Source: Cordylochernes scorpioides (Eukaryota > Arthropoda > Arachnida > Pseudoscorpiones > Chernetidae). Taken from it: a DNA stretch of 64,000 bases. The translations under genes and the position numbers were made by a program. Below, piece by piece: positions 10,825 to 21,994 of this stretch. The stretch covers positions 28,654,011 through 28,718,010 of the forward strand of contig CP092868.1 in the NCBI GenBank assembly GCA_030710605.1, given 5' to 3'. The notes below the pieces were generated by a model. That model had not been told where the DNA came from. It saw only the letters and a program-made list of their open reading frames with translations, and did not search any database. Every line of letters begins with the position of its first letter. Position 1 is the first letter of the stretch.

Positions 10825-11106
10825 TCTACTTATATATTTGCCTTATTCTGTCTGTTTGTCTGAAGCTCACGGATGGGATTTTTCATAACCATCGGTGGTT
10901 CAGTGGTAGAATGCTCGCCTGCCACGCGGGCGGCCCGCGTTCGATTCCCGGCCGATGCATTTTTTTTTTTTTTTTACATTTTTTAAAACTCATTTATATA
11001 TTATACAAGAATGACATCCACGGCGCCAATTTATAATTGTAACGAATAGTATTTGAATAAAAGCATTTAATCGGGTAAAACCCGGGCGTTGCCCGGGTCA
11101 TTCGTA
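10825..11106 (+). mobile_element. Helitron-like element carrying a tRNA-Gly-like unit
   Basis: It starts TCTACTTATATATTTGCC and ends with the hairpin CCCGGGCGTTGCCCGGG plus TCATTCGT; the usual CTAG is lost where the next copy begins at 11107. The cargo is a sense-strand tRNA-Gly(GCC)-like unit followed by a T-run. The element is non-coding. Confidence 0.65.
10889..10959 (+). tRNA. tRNA-Gly(GCC)-like gene in a Helitron
   Basis: A 71-nt cloverleaf with A box TGGTTCAGTGGTAGAATG, anticodon stem-loop CTCGC-CTGCCAC-GCGGG (anticodon GCC), B box CGTTCGATTCCC and a T16 terminator. Base 1 is C instead of G, opposing C72, and the T stem has a G-to-C change. It could be transcribed by pol III; a functional tRNA is doubtful. 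Confidence 0.65.
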
Positions 11107-11174
11107 TCTACTTATATATTTGCCTTATTCTGTCTGTTTGTTTGTTTGAAGCTCACGGATGGGAATTTTCATAA

Positions 11175-11245
11175 CCATCGGTGGTTCAGTGGTAGAATTC
11201 TCGCCTGCCACGCGGGCGGGCCGGGTTCGATTACCGGCCGATGCA
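11175..11245 (+). tRNA. tRNA-Gly(GCC)-like gene in a Helitron
   Basis: 71 nt, same as the copy at 10889 but with the normal AATTCTCGCC sequence before the anticodon. Deviations: C at position 1, GGGCCGGG in place of GGCCCGGG, and TTACC in place of TTCCC in the T arm. A T-run terminator follows. Confidence 0.6.
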
Positions 11246-11280
11246 TTTTTTTTTTTTTTACAATTTTTAAAACTCATTTA

Positions 11281-11973
11281 TCTATATATATAAAAATGAA
11301 TGTATGTGTGTCTGTTTGTTTGTCCTTTATGCCTGACCAAACCACTCATTGGATCGCCATGAAACTTTGGGAAGTTATTTAGTATAGCACGGGGAAGGTT
11401 TCTAGCAAATAAAATTTTTGAAATAACTTTTCGACTAGAAATAATCAAGATTAATATTCTAATTTATCTGTTATAATTCAACAATCTGCTCTAAATATTA
11501 TCATGATGATACGATGATTTTGTAATGTAGAAAATTAGGAAAGACAAAATTCAGGATGACACGGCAATTTATTTGAGACAAGAATAATGATACAATTCAA
11601 AGGCAAGATACTATTCCTTTAACTTCCAATTACCGAGGGAACCAATTAATATTGATTTTATTCAACTTATCGAGTATTTTTCAAGGGACCGGGAAAAAAT
11701 GTTCACTTTATCGAGAGATTCGTTAAACAAACCTTTACTCGGGTAAAACCCGGGCGAAGCCGGGTACATCCATACAAGAATAATGATACAATTCCAAGAC
11801 AAGATACTATTCCTTTAACTTCCAATTACCGAGGGAACCAATTAATATTGATTTTATTCAACTTATCGAATATTTTTCAAGGGACCGGGAAAAAAATGTT
11901 CACTTTATCGAGAGATTCGTTAGACAAACTTTTACTCGGGTAAAACCCGGGCGAAGCCGGGTACATCCGCTAG
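11281..11973 (+). mobile_element. Nested Helitron-like element
   Basis: It begins TCTATATATATAAAAATG and ends with hairpin CCCGGGCGAAGCCGGG plus TACATCCGCTAG. It is inserted exactly between A and T with no target duplication, as expected for Helitrons. The 3' module is duplicated internally (first copy ends near 11770). No coding capacity. Confidence 0.85.
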
Positions 11974-12360
11974 TATATTATACAAGAATGACATCCACGG
12001 CGCCAATTTATAATTGTAACGAATAGTATTTGAATAAAAGCATTTAATCTGGTAAAACTCGGGCGTTGCCCGGGTCATTCGTATATAATAATTGTATAAA
12101 CGAATGCAAGACAAAATCACCGCGAATGTTTCTTTTTTTTAAGGCAATTTCTTTTTAAGGCAATTATCGTTATTTATCGTTAATTTTTTTTCGATTTTAT
12201 TGAAAAAAAACGATATGGTGCCTTTAAAAAATGATCTTTATTACTATGCAGTTTTCTATTTAGTCAATATACCTAAGTTCATGTTGCAAATGTAATTATC
12301 TCTATCGATTTAGTAGGTGAAATGCAAAAAAAAAAAATCGACATGATGAAATCTTTATGA

Positions 12361-12634
12361 AAATTCACATTTTTATTTTTATATTTTCAAGACACACACA
12401 GTTTGGGGCGGGACGTTTCACAAGAGAGACATCCAGGGCGCCAATTTATAATTGTAACGAATAGTATTTTAATTAAAACATTTTAAAAACACACAGTTTG
12501 GAACGGGACGTTTCAGAAGAGTGACATCCATGGCGCCAATTTATAATTGTAACGAATAGTATTTGAATTAGAACGTTTTTAAAATATATACGCACTCGGG
12601 TAAAACCCGGGCGTTGCCCGGGCCATTCGTCTAG
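12361..12634 (+). mobile_element. Helitron-like 3' part, internally duplicated
   Basis: Two tandem copies of the ACACAGTTTGG..GGGACGTTTCA..GCGCCAATTTATAA module lead to the terminal hairpin CCCGGGCGTTGCCCGGG and CCATTCGTCTAG|T. The 5' head is absent. The paralogous copy is at 34628-34906. Confidence 0.65.
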
Positions 12635-12721
12635 TTATGTATATTTACAAAAAGTCAATTCGCTCGCGCCTCTAGCAGTGAAAATGAGGGGTAATACCAG
12701 CTGACCTAATGTACATGTAAA

Positions 12722-12845
12722 GTTTGGAGCGGGACGTTTCACAAGAGTGAGATCCAAGGCTCCAATTTATAATTGTAACAAATAGTATTGGAATAAAAAC
12801 ATTCAATCGGGTAAAACACGGGCGTTGCCCGGGTCATTCGTCTAG
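12722..12845 (+). mobile_element. Short Helitron-like 3' end
   Basis: Truncated copy: GTTTGGAGCGGGACGTTTCA through GGGCGTTGCCCGGG to TCATTCGTCTAG|TAT. Paralogue at 34995-35117. Confidence 0.6.
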
Positions 12846-13591
12846 TATTATATAATCTAAAATGCAATTTTTTTTTAAAACATATATTTTATTTCCATTT
12901 ATTGAATGTTCTACATTTTTTTATTGTTGTAAATATGTATAGACAACCTACCTATTTTTATTCACTGGTATAGGATTCACTTTTATAAATTCTATATAAT
13001 TGTGATAAATATTTAATGTATAATTTGCTTCAAGAAATTGAAAATAAAACTACTTGATAAGTAAATAATTATTTTTCCTATTTTCACAACTGCATCCCCA
13101 ATTTCTCAACATTATATTTATAACATATAACAAAAAAGAGCATTCAATGACTGCTCATGTAGGCATTTTAAATGAGGAAAGGCCATCTTTCTATATTTTT
13201 CACATATATCACTTATCTTATTTTTACCTCTTGTTATTTACAGTTGTCTAATTATGATGAGAGGCACAAGTTGGATTATAAACACAAGGTAATAAGACCA
13301 AATCTATATTATTAAATAGTGTATGACAGAAATATTTGAACCGACCAATGGGAAACAATAGGTTTTTATAGTGAGAGCTGCTATAAATGGCGGTCGACTT
13401 TACAGAGAAATTTTTTCTGAAAGTCATAATTTTTAAATAAAATAATTTTTATATAATATATATTTACATATATACAGTTTATTATATATTTTTTAAATAA
13501 TTTGAAAATTCGTATTTAGTTTCATAAAACATGGGAAACTCTACTTCCAAAAAAGTAAATATATTTGAATAACTAGATTATATAGAGGTTT
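12846..13591. other. AT-rich spacer downstream of cullin-like gene B
   Basis: No gene seen. The stretch from about 13140 is a spacer block found downstream of every cullin-like unit (TTACAGTTGTCTAATTATGA, then GACCAATGGGAAACAATAGG and ATGGCGGTCGACTTTACAGA). It may contain the 3' UTR; a TTTATT (AATAAA on the coding strand) lies near 13480. Confidence 0.4.
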
Positions 13592-15621
13592 CTATAGGAC
13601 ATAGCGGTAAAGTCCCTCGCTTCCTTTCTCTACAAAAATCAAGTCCTCCAACTTATCTACAGCCGCCAGAAAGTCGCCACGTTCCAAGACGGAATACCGT
13701 TCCACTTGGGGCTGGACTTTCGCGAAGATGTCCTCAAGGCTGGAAAACTGCGGAGAGCTGGACTTGAGAGTCCAGACTACGGCAGCCTGAATGACTTGGT
13801 GCTTACAGCCATCGAACTGAGTGGGGACTTCCACCACATGTGGGTAGTCCACTTCAATCCTTCCAGGATGTCTCAAGTCCATATTGATGTTGTAAATATC
13901 GCCGGATTTGTTGAGGATTCCCGCATCTTCAAGTCCCTTGAGCGACTTGAGTAGGAACGGCGGGGACAGCTGAGTAGTCCTTTCTAGATCCTTCAGAGTC
14001 CTGCTGCCAACTTCAAATTGCAAGAGCACGACCGCCTGTACCGGCTTCATGACGGCCACTATGGACTCGAGCTGGATCTCCATTGAGCCGCTGAGCAGAA
14101 GACACTGGAGTTTCTTCTGACCCTGAAGGTAGAGTCTCTGGAGATGGTCTACTGTTCTCTGGATGGACTCGGGCAGGATGCAGTGGAAAGGCTCGGGGTC
14201 TCTCTCTGTGAGAAGAGCAGAGGCTGCAATCCTGACATCGACCATCTGGTCTCGGTTTTGTTCATTGAAACGTTCAGAGATAGACTTTCTAACTTGGAGG
14301 TCTTCAAGGATCCTTCTTAAATTATGTGTTGGTGCATCTGGAAAATTGTTATTTATGGCATCAATCAATTTGAATTCGACATCTAGGGATAGGGGGTCTT
14401 TTTCTAGAATTCTTTTTGCTAGCAAATTTCCATAGGTATCGACGAAATCATTTACAGAGTCATGGCTTTTCAATATTCGAGAAACACGGTTATATTCATA
14501 AATGTTCCTCGAAATATCAGATTGCAGATTTCCAGGCAGAGACAGGCGTCGTGCCAATGAGCTCAGATATTGAGCAATGGCGGTGCTAGGTAAGCAATCT
14601 TGCCTTTTCAGCCATTCATCAAGAAGATGGTCTATCATATAGTCTTGGATAGCGCAGAAGAAATTGAAGTCGTATTTGTTCATATCTACGTTTCGACAGT
14701 AATGATTGACCCGAGTAACTGCCTTAATATAATCATCTGCATCTTGGAATGATGCCATTCCCAAATGCTCTAATGCTAATTGACTTGTAGTTTTAAAAAT
14801 TATATCCTTGAAATTATTTTTACATTTTGGATTCAGCTTATCACTAAATATCTTAAAAGCTTCATGTAAGTGATGAATAAATTTTGAATCACAAAGTGTG
14901 TTAAAATCCAAAATGTATAGATCCAACTTGTTAGAAAGGAATACCTCAGTTAATTTATCTATTAAGTAAGTATCAAAATGAAGTTTAGAAAAGATTTGAG
15001 TTTCCTTTTTGAAATATGGATATGCCTCATTTACATACTGTAAAATGAATTCCCAGGAATAGGTAGCTCTCTTTCTAGGATATTTATGTAGTGTTTCACA
15101 AAGTACAATATAAAACTGCGGGGGAAATAGGAACATGTTGGATAATCAGTATTTACAAGATGTTGAAGGTAAAAATTTGCATCAGAAATATCTCGTTCTG
15201 CCGGTTCTCCATGCATCGTCCTATATATCTGGACTGTCAACTTTGATGCATGTTTTTCCTGAACGTTCTTTTGCCATTCCACCTTCATAATCATATATAT
15301 AAGCATCATTTCTTCCTCAAATGAGTTATTTGTTTTGTTGTTCTCACTTATTCTATGAATATACTGGAGCGCCTTAGCAAATCTGGCTACTTTTTCGATA
15401 TATAACGACAAGGGTTGGTCACATTGTGTCAGTTCATTGTCAACATAGATCACATAGTTTTCAAGTACATCCAAGGAATTTTCATAAAGATCTGTATAGC
15501 TAACACCTTCCGGAAAGATAAGAGCATCAAAATCCGATAATGTAACTTCTTTAGAACCTGATAAAACTTTTTTTAATAAATGAATTGCATCTTTGACAGT
15601 CGGATTTATACTAGTTTCCAT
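13592..15621 (-). pseudogene. Cullin-like gene B (one frameshift)
   Basis: Intronless minus-strand copy of the 'INPT' subtype, close to C and E. The reading frame starts at the ATG 15619-15621 and shifts after about 190 codons. B reads TGTAAAATGAATTCC near 15045 where C, D, E and F read TGTAAAAGTGAATTCC, a one-base deletion. The remaining 484 or so codons are open to the stop at 13592 and keep the cullin homology and C-terminal winged-helix regions. The apparent Met at 15136 of the downstream ORF lies in out-of-frame sequence before the shift and is not a true start. Probably a recent pseudogene. Confidence 0.85.
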
Positions 15622-15840
15622 TTTCTCTAACTTTATGTTTTTTAACGTTGGTGGAATGATAAATATCTGATTTATGCATAACTAAGGATCCTAGGACGGA
15701 TGAAGCATGAAAGTGGAAAAATAGCATTGTACAATATTAATTAATAAACATTTATATTTATGTGAATCTGTTTTTTTTTTAATTTTCATATATATAATTT
15801 AACACATTTATTATTTTAACGTTTATTTATATAATTTTTT

Positions 15841-15934
15841 TCATTGCAGGAAGGACAGTAGATATTGTATTATTTTTAAAATAATTATACACGCCTATAA
15901 TAGTTTCGAATTTTCTTAACAGATGGCGCCAATG
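15841..15934 (-). promoter_or_regulatory. Conserved block upstream of cullin-like gene B
   Basis: Same block as at 4015, 220-313 bp upstream of the ATG; reads GGCGCCATCTGTTAAGAAAA on the coding strand. Promoter role inferred only from conservation of position. Confidence 0.3.
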
Positions 15935-16060
15935 TAACATAATATTTATTTATCAACCACAGGCGCGTTATATTGAAGTATTTGCGCCTATTTATTTTAA
16001 AATATGTTTACCAAATTAAAAATATTAATAGGCAATGTCTGTGTTATGTTTGAGTGTATA

Positions 16061-16715
16061 CAAGGTATGTTCCATAGGTTCCCGGACTGGGTCAATAAAA
16101 AAAATGAAAAATGTAAATAAATTTGACTATTTATTATAGAATACATATCTGGCGACACGGTGGTACCAATATCGAGGCGGTACGTGCGCGCGCGCCAAGG
16201 TCATTCTAATTTATTTAAAGGTTACACCTAGCACTGCGGCGATTTTACGATGTATCAAAAATTGAAGCAGAGGATTTGCATAGATTTTTGTGTGAAACTT
16301 CAAATGTCAGCAACCAAAGCTTTTGAAATGCTTAATAAGGCATTCCCCAATGACGCCTCAAAGAGAACAACTGTTTTTGAATGGTATTCTAGATTTAAAG
16401 CTGGCAGAATTTCCATTGAAGTTGATCCTCGTCAAGGACTCCCAAAATTTCAAAGGGCTGATGAAAATGTGCAAAAAATCACCGATTTGATAAAGAAATA
16501 TCCTCGAACCACTTTGCAGGAGCAAGATCAAGAAACAGGCATCTCTAAAACAACGTAACCGATGATTTGAAGATTAAAAAGACTCATGCAAACTTCATCC
16601 CAAGATTCTTCACAAATGAGCATAACCTGTGTCGGCTTGCAACCTGTGAGGACATGTTGGAATGACAAGAACGAATACGCAATGGAAAGACAAGATATTC
16701 ACAGGCGATAATGCA
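16061..16715 (+). mobile_element. Mariner remnant upstream of gene B
   Basis: The 5' terminal repeat CAAGGTATGTTCCATAGG follows a TA. An open frame at 16250-16558 encodes the N-terminal DNA-binding half of a mariner transposase (FEMLNKAF..R..VFEWYSRFKAGR..DPRQG). The sequence stops being transposase-like at GGCGATAATGCA, the position of the first catalytic aspartate, and the 3' end is missing. It cannot be active. Same insertion at 20488 and 38336. Confidence 0.85.
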
Positions 16716-17005
16716 GTCGTGGTTAAACCTTGAAACTATAATAATAAAATTAAGGAAGATTGAAATAGCTTTAATTGAGCTTATGGGATATATAAAAATC
16801 ATAATTTGATAAAAGGCTTAAGGCGAGTAGAACAAGGAAAACAAAAGATTATTTACATAATGTGCAAAGATTTGAGCCGGCCATTGGGAAAAAACAACAA
16901 CTTGTTTTTATATGCAAAGCGTGACCTCTGGCGATCGATTTAGCAGAGTATTTGAATCTATTATATAAAATTTTAAATAAAATAATATTTTTATATAACA
17001 TATAC

Positions 17006-17180
17006 ACAGTTAAATCTCTGTATCGCTCCCTCTTGGGACTCACCAAAATAGAGTGCTATAGAGAAGGGGTGCTATAGACAGGTTACTTTTAATGTAAATC
17101 GCATCTTACTACGTATTTAAAATCGGGAGCTATAGAGAGGGAGGCGCTATTTAGAGGGCACTATAAACTGGTTTAACAGT
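17006..17180. repeat. CTATAG MITE copy
   Basis: About 175 bp with degenerate inverted ends (ACAGTTAAATCTCTGTATCG ... AAACTGGTTTAACAGT) and internal GCTATAGAGAGGG motifs. Belongs to the TA-flanked family whose clean copy is at 49631-49808. Confidence 0.7.
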
Positions 17181-17403
17181 ATCAATATACTTAATGTCAC
17201 AATCATAAAGTTCTATCTATATATTTGGACTATTCCTAATATATAAAGTTGTTTGAATTGTAAATTGTGTGTAAATATTGTTTTTAACATAAAATAAACG
17301 TTATTATTCCTTGAAATAGATTAGCGTTTAACCAACCGGAATATTGGCAAAAATATATTTTTATTCAATTCAATTTATGCCTTTTTATTTTCTAAATATA
17401 TAT

Positions 17404-17566
17404 ACAGTTAAACCTGTCTATAGCACCCCCTTTTGGGGCTCACCAGAAGAGGGTGCTATAAACAGGTCACTTTTAATGTAAAATGTTTACTTTTTAATGT
17501 TTAAAATCGGGCGCTATAGAGAGGAAGGCGCTATTTAGAGGGGGCACTATAAACAGGTTTAAGTGT
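17404..17566. repeat. CTATAG MITE copy
   Basis: Second copy in the same spacer, starting CAGTTAAACCTGTCTATAGC after a TA and ending in AAACAGGTTTAAGTG. The pair recurs in the spacers at 21434/21832 and 39280/39681, so both insertions predate the duplications. Confidence 0.75.
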
Positions 17567-18016
17567 ATATATATAAAGGAGCATGTCCTTACTGCTTACA
17601 TGGGCATTTCAAATGGAAAAAGGCCATCTTCTATATTTTTCGCTTACCTCATTATTACCTCTTTTTATATACAGTTGTCAAATTATGATAAGAGGCAAAA
17701 TTTGATTGTAAAAACAAGGTAATAAGACACAATCCATATTAGACACATGGCAGAAAGATTTGAACCGACCAATGGGAAACAATAGGTTTTTATAGGGAAA
17801 GCTGCGATATATGGCGGTCGACTTTACAGAATAATATTTTCTAAAACTCATAATTTTTATAAATAAAATAATTTTTATATAATATATATTTACATATATA
17901 CAGTTCAATATATATATTTTATTCAATTCGAAAATTTGTATTTAGTTTCTTAAAGCATATGAAACTACTTCCAAAAAACGTAAATATATTTGAATAACTA
18001 GATTATATAGAGGTTT

Positions 18017-20047
18017 CTATAGGACATAGCGGTAGAGTCCCTCGCCTTTTTTCTCTACAAAAATCAAGTCCTCCAACCTATCTACAGCCGCCAGCAAGTC
18101 GCTACGTTCCAGGACGAAATACCGTTCCACTTGGGTCTGGACCTTAGCGAAGATGTCACCAAGGCTGGAAAACTGCGGAGAGCTGGACTTGAGAGTCCGG
18201 ACTACGGCAGCCTGGATGACATGGTGCTTACAGCCGTCGAACTGATTGGGGACTTCCACCACCTGTGGGTAGTCCACTTCGATCCTTCCAGGATGTCTCA
18301 AGTCCATATTGACGTTGTAAGTATCGCCGGACTTGTTGAGGATTCCCACATCTTCTAGTCCCTTGAGCGACTTGAGTAAGAACGGCAGGGACAGCTGAGT
18401 AGTCCTTTCTAGATCCTTTAGAGTCCTGCTGCCAACTTCAAATTGCAAGAGCACGACCGCCTGTACCGGCTTCATGACGGCCACTACGGACTCGAGCTGG
18501 ATCTCCATTGAGCCGCTGAGCAGAAGGTACTGGAGTTTCTTCTGACCCTGAGGGTAGAGTCCCTGGAGATGGTCTACTGTTTTCTGGATGGACTTGGGCA
18601 AGATGCAGTGGAAAGGCTCGAGGTCTCTCTCTTTGAGAAGAGCAGAGGCTGCAATCCTGACATCGACCATCTGGTCTCGGTGTTGTTCATTGAAACGTTC
18701 AGAGATGGACTTTCCAACTTGGAGGTCTTCAAGGATCCTTCTTAGATTATGTGTTGGTACATCTGGAAAATTGTTATTTATGGCATCAATCAATTTGAAT
18801 TCGACATCTAAGGATAGGGGGTCTTTTTCTAGAATTCTGTTTGCTAGGAAATTTACATAGGTATCAACGAAATCATTTACAGCCTCATGGCTTTCCAATA
18901 TTCGAGAAAGATGGTTATATTCATATATAATCCTCGAAATATCAGATAGCAGAGTTCCTGGCAGAGACAGGCGTCGTGCCAATGAACTCAGATATTGAGC
19001 AATGGCGGTGCTAGGTAAACAATCTAGCCTCTTCAGCCATTCATCAAGAAGATGGTCTATTATATAGTCTTGGATGGCGCAGTAGTAATCGAAGTCGTTT
19101 TTGTTAACATCAACGTTTTGACAGTAATGATTGACCCGAGTAACTGCCTTAATATAATCATCTGCATCTTGGTATGATGCCATTCCCCAATGGTCTAATG
19201 CTAATTGACTTGTAGTTTTATAAATTATATCCTTGAAATTATTTTTACATTTTGGATTCAGCTTATCACTAAATATCTTAAAAGCTTCATGTAAGTGATG
19301 AATAAATTTTGAATCACAAAGTGTGTTAAAATCCGAAATGTATAGATCCAACTTGTTAGAAAGGAATACCTCAGTTAATTTAGCTCTTAAGTAAGTATCA
19401 AAATGAAGTTTAGAAAAGATTTGAGTTTCCTTTTTGAAATATGGATATGCCTCATTTACATACTGTAAAAGTGAATTCCCAGGAATAGGTAGCTCTCTTT
19501 CTAGGATATTTATGTAGTGTTTCACAAAGTACAATATAAAACTGCGGGGGAAATAGGAACATGTTGGATAATCAGTATTTACAAGATGTTGAAGGTAAAA
19601 ATTTGCATCAGAAATATCTCGTTCTGCCGGTTCTCCATGCATCGTCCTATATATCTGGACTGTCAACTTTGATGCATGTTTTTCCTGAACGTTCTTTTGC
19701 CATTCCACCTTCATAATCATATATATAAGCATCATTTCTTCCTCAAATGAGTTATTTGTTTTGTTGTTCTCACTTATTCTATGAATATACTGGAGCGCCT
19801 CAGCAAATCTGGCTACTTTTTCGATATATAACGACAAGGGTTGGTCACATTGTGTCAGTTCATTGTCAACATAGGTCACATAGTTTTCAAGTATATCCAA
19901 GGAATTTTCATAAAGATCTGTATAGCTAACACCTTCCGGAAAGATAAGAGCATCAAAATCCGATAATGTAACTTCTTTAGAACCTGATAAAACTTTTTTA
20001 AATAAATGAATTGCATCTTTGACAGTCGGATTTATACTAGTTTCCAT
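18017..20047 (-). CDS. Cullin-like protein, gene C (intact)
   Basis: A single-exon, 676-codon reading frame. The ATG at 20045-20047 has a good context (A at -3, G at +4). Residues 1-390 resemble the helical cullin-repeat region. From residue 391 (NDFVDTYVNFLANRILEKDP) the sequence follows the cullin homology domain of CUL1 (matching VFQKFYAKMLAKRL, ASMISKL, LQRMFQDIGVSKDLNEQF). FHCILP, the QAVVLLQFE strand and the C-terminal winged helix (IQAAVVRTLK, LEDLIFVEK, YRYVL) follow in the right order. Lys620 occupies the Nedd8 acceptor position. Expected role: scaffold of a cullin-RING ubiquitin ligase in cytoplasm or nucleus. It is about 100 residues shorter than CUL1 and strongly diverged, so adaptor choice is unknown. 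Missing introns suggest a retrocopy founder. An AATAAA (TTTATT at 17918) lies about 95 bp past the stop. Confidence 0.9.
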   Translation of the reverse strand: METSINPTVKDAIHLFKKVLSGSKEVTLSDFDALIFPEGVSYTDLYENSLDILENYVTYVDNELTQCDQPLSLYIEKVARFAEALQYIHRISENNKTNNSFEEEMMLIYMIMKVEWQKNVQEKHASKLTVQIYRTMHGEPAERDISDANFYLQHLVNTDYPTCSYFPRSFILYFVKHYINILERELPIPGNSLLQYVNEAYPYFKKETQIFSKLHFDTYLRAKLTEVFLSNKLDLYISDFNTLCDSKFIHHLHEAFKIFSDKLNPKCKNNFKDIIYKTTSQLALDHWGMASYQDADDYIKAVTRVNHYCQNVDVNKNDFDYYCAIQDYIIDHLLDEWLKRLDCLPSTAIAQYLSSLARRLSLPGTLLSDISRIIYEYNHLSRILESHEAVNDFVDTYVNFLANRILEKDPLSLDVEFKLIDAINNNFPDVPTHNLRRILEDLQVGKSISERFNEQHRDQMVDVRIAASALLKERDLEPFHCILPKSIQKTVDHLQGLYPQGQKKLQYLLLSGSMEIQLESVVAVMKPVQAVVLLQFEVGSRTLKDLERTTQLSLPFLLKSLKGLEDVGILNKSGDTYNVNMDLRHPGRIEVDYPQVVEVPNQFDGCKHHVIQAAVVRTLKSSSPQFSSLGDIFAKVQTQVERYFVLERSDLLAAVDRLEDLIFVEKKGEGLYRYVL

Positions 20048-20267
20048 TTTCTCTAACTTTATGTTTTTTAACGTTGGTGGAATGATAAATTTCTGATTTA
20101 TGCATAACTAAGGATCCTAGGACGGATGAAGCATGAAAGTGGAAAAATAGCATTGTACAATATTAATTAATAAACATTTATATTTATGTGAATCTGTTTT
20201 TTTTTTAAATTTTCATATATATAATTTAACACATTTATTATTTTAACGTTTATTTATATAATTTTTT

Positions 20268-20361
20268 TCATTGCAGGAAGGACAGTAGATATTGTATTAT
20301 TTTTAAAATAATTATACACGCCTATAATAGTTTCGAATTTTCTTAACAGATGGCGCCAATG
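20268..20361 (-). promoter_or_regulatory. Conserved block upstream of cullin-like gene C
   Basis: Same block as at 15841, identical as far as I can see, 221-314 bp upstream of the start codon of intact gene C. Confidence 0.3.
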
Positions 20362-20487
20362 TAACATAATATTTATTTATCAACCACAGGCGCGTTATAT
20401 TGAAGTATTTGCGCCTATTTATTTTAAAATATGTTTACCAAATTAAAAATATTAATAGGCAATGTCTGTGTTATGTTTGAGTGTATA

Positions 20488-21143
20488 CAAGGTATGTTCC
20501 ATAGGTTCCCGGACTGGGTCAATAAAAAAAAATGAGAAATGTAAATAAATTTGACTATTTATTATAGAATACATATCTGGCGACACGGTGGTACCAATAT
20601 CGAGGCGGTACGTGCGCGCGCGCCAAGGTCATTCTAATTTATTTAAAGGTTACACCTAGCACTGCGGCGATTTTACGATGTATCAAAAATTGAAGCAGAG
20701 GATTTGCATAGATTTTTGTGTGAAACTTCAAATGTCAGCAACCAAAGCTTTTGAAATGCTTAATAAGGCATTCCCCAATGACGCCTCAAAGAGAACAACT
20801 GTTTTTGAATGGTATTCTAGATTTAAAGCTGGCAGAATTTCCATTGAAGTTGATCCTCGTCAAGGACTCCCAAAATTTCAAAGGGCTGATGAAAATGTGC
20901 AAAAAATCACCGATTTGATAAAGAAATATCCTCGAACCACTTTGCAGGAGCAAGATCAAGAAACAGGCATCTCTAAAACAACGTAACCGATGATTTGAAG
21001 ATTAAAAAGACTCATGCAAACTTCATCCCAAGATTCTTCACAAATGAGCATAACCTGTGTCGGCTTGCAACCTGTGAGGACATGTTGGAATGACAAGAAC
21101 GAATACGCAATGGAAAGACAAGATATTCACAGGCGATAATGCA
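20488..21143 (+). mobile_element. Mariner remnant upstream of gene C
   Basis: Near-identical copy of 16061-16715 shifted by about 4.43 kb; open N-terminal transposase fragment at 20678-20986 (102 codons, same peptide as at 16250). Not active. Confidence 0.85.
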
Positions 21144-21433
21144 GTCGTGGTTAAACCTTGAAACTATAATAATAAAATTAAGGAAGATTGAAATAGCTTT
21201 AATTGAGCTTATGGGATATATAAAAATCATAATTTGATAAAAGGCTTAAGGCGAGTAGAACAAGGAAAACAAAAGATTATTTACATAATGTGCAAAGATT
21301 TGAGCCGGCCATTGGGAAAAAACAACAACTTGTTTTTATATGCAAAGCGTGACCTCTGGCGATCGATTTAGCAGAGTATTTGAATCTATTATATAAAATT
21401 TTAAATAAAATAATATTTTTATATAACATATAC

Positions 21434-21608
21434 ACAGTTAAATCTCTGTATCGCTCCCTCTTGGGACTCACCAAAATAGAGTGCTATAGAGAAGGGGTGC
21501 TATAGACAGGTTACTTTTAATGTAAATCGCATCTTACTACGTATTTAAAATCGGGAGCTATAGAGAGGGAGGCGCTATTTAGAGGGCACTATAAACTGGT
21601 TTAACAGT
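21434..21608. repeat. CTATAG MITE copy
   Basis: Duplicate of 17006-17180, carried by the 4.43-kb tandem duplication. Confidence 0.7.
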
Positions 21609-21831
21609 ATCAATATACTTAATGTCACAATCATAAAGTTCTATCTATATATTTGGACTATTCCTAATATATAAAGTTGTTTGAATTGTAAATTGTGTGT
21701 AAATATTGTTTTTAACATAAAATAAACGTTATTATTCCTTGAAATAGATTAGCGTTTAACCAACCGGAATATTGGCAAAAATATATTTTTATTCAATTCA
21801 ATTTATGCCTTTTTATTTTCTAAATATATAT

Positions 21832-21994
21832 ACAGTTAAACCTGTCTATAGCACCCCCTTTTGGGGCTCACCAGAAGAGGGTGCTATAAACAGGTCACTT
21901 TTAATGTAAAATGTTTACTTTTTAATGTTTAAAATCGGGCGCTATAGAGAGGAAGGCGCTATTTAGAGGGGGCACTATAAACAGGTTTAAGTGT
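21832..21994. repeat. CTATAG MITE copy
   Basis: Duplicate of 17404-17566, carried by the 4.43-kb tandem duplication. Confidence 0.7.

Larger units (their letters stand above)
11107..12082 (+). mobile_element. Helitron-like element with tRNA-Gly and nested Helitron
   Basis: Second tandem copy of the element at 10825, interrupted by another Helitron at 11281-11973. Its outer parts rejoin exactly to the sequence of the uninterrupted neighbour (CTCATTTA|TATATTATAC). Confidence 0.7.
2640..16740. repeat. Segmental duplication, copy 1 (approximate borders)
   Basis: The order is N-terminal part of an 'INQT' cullin gene, mariner remnant, GTCACGACC repeats, Helitrons with tRNA cargo, 'INPT' cullin gene, mariner remnant. 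The same order recurs at about 23320-39020. Copy 1 has private insertions: BEL/Pao at 7170 and a Helitron stack at 5181. Confidence 0.8.
15050..18880. repeat. Tandem duplication, copy 1
   Basis: The block from the N-terminal part of gene B, through its upstream region and spacer, to the C-terminal half of gene C matches 19475-23310 almost base for base, at an offset of 4425-4430 bp. Mariner fragment ORFs and spacer ORFs in both copies translate identically. Confidence 0.85.

Noticed and set aside
16584..17046. Minus-strand ORFs of 65-72 codons repeated in the spacers
   Set aside because: They overlap the mariner remnant and spacer and are duplicated with them; no start context or domain.
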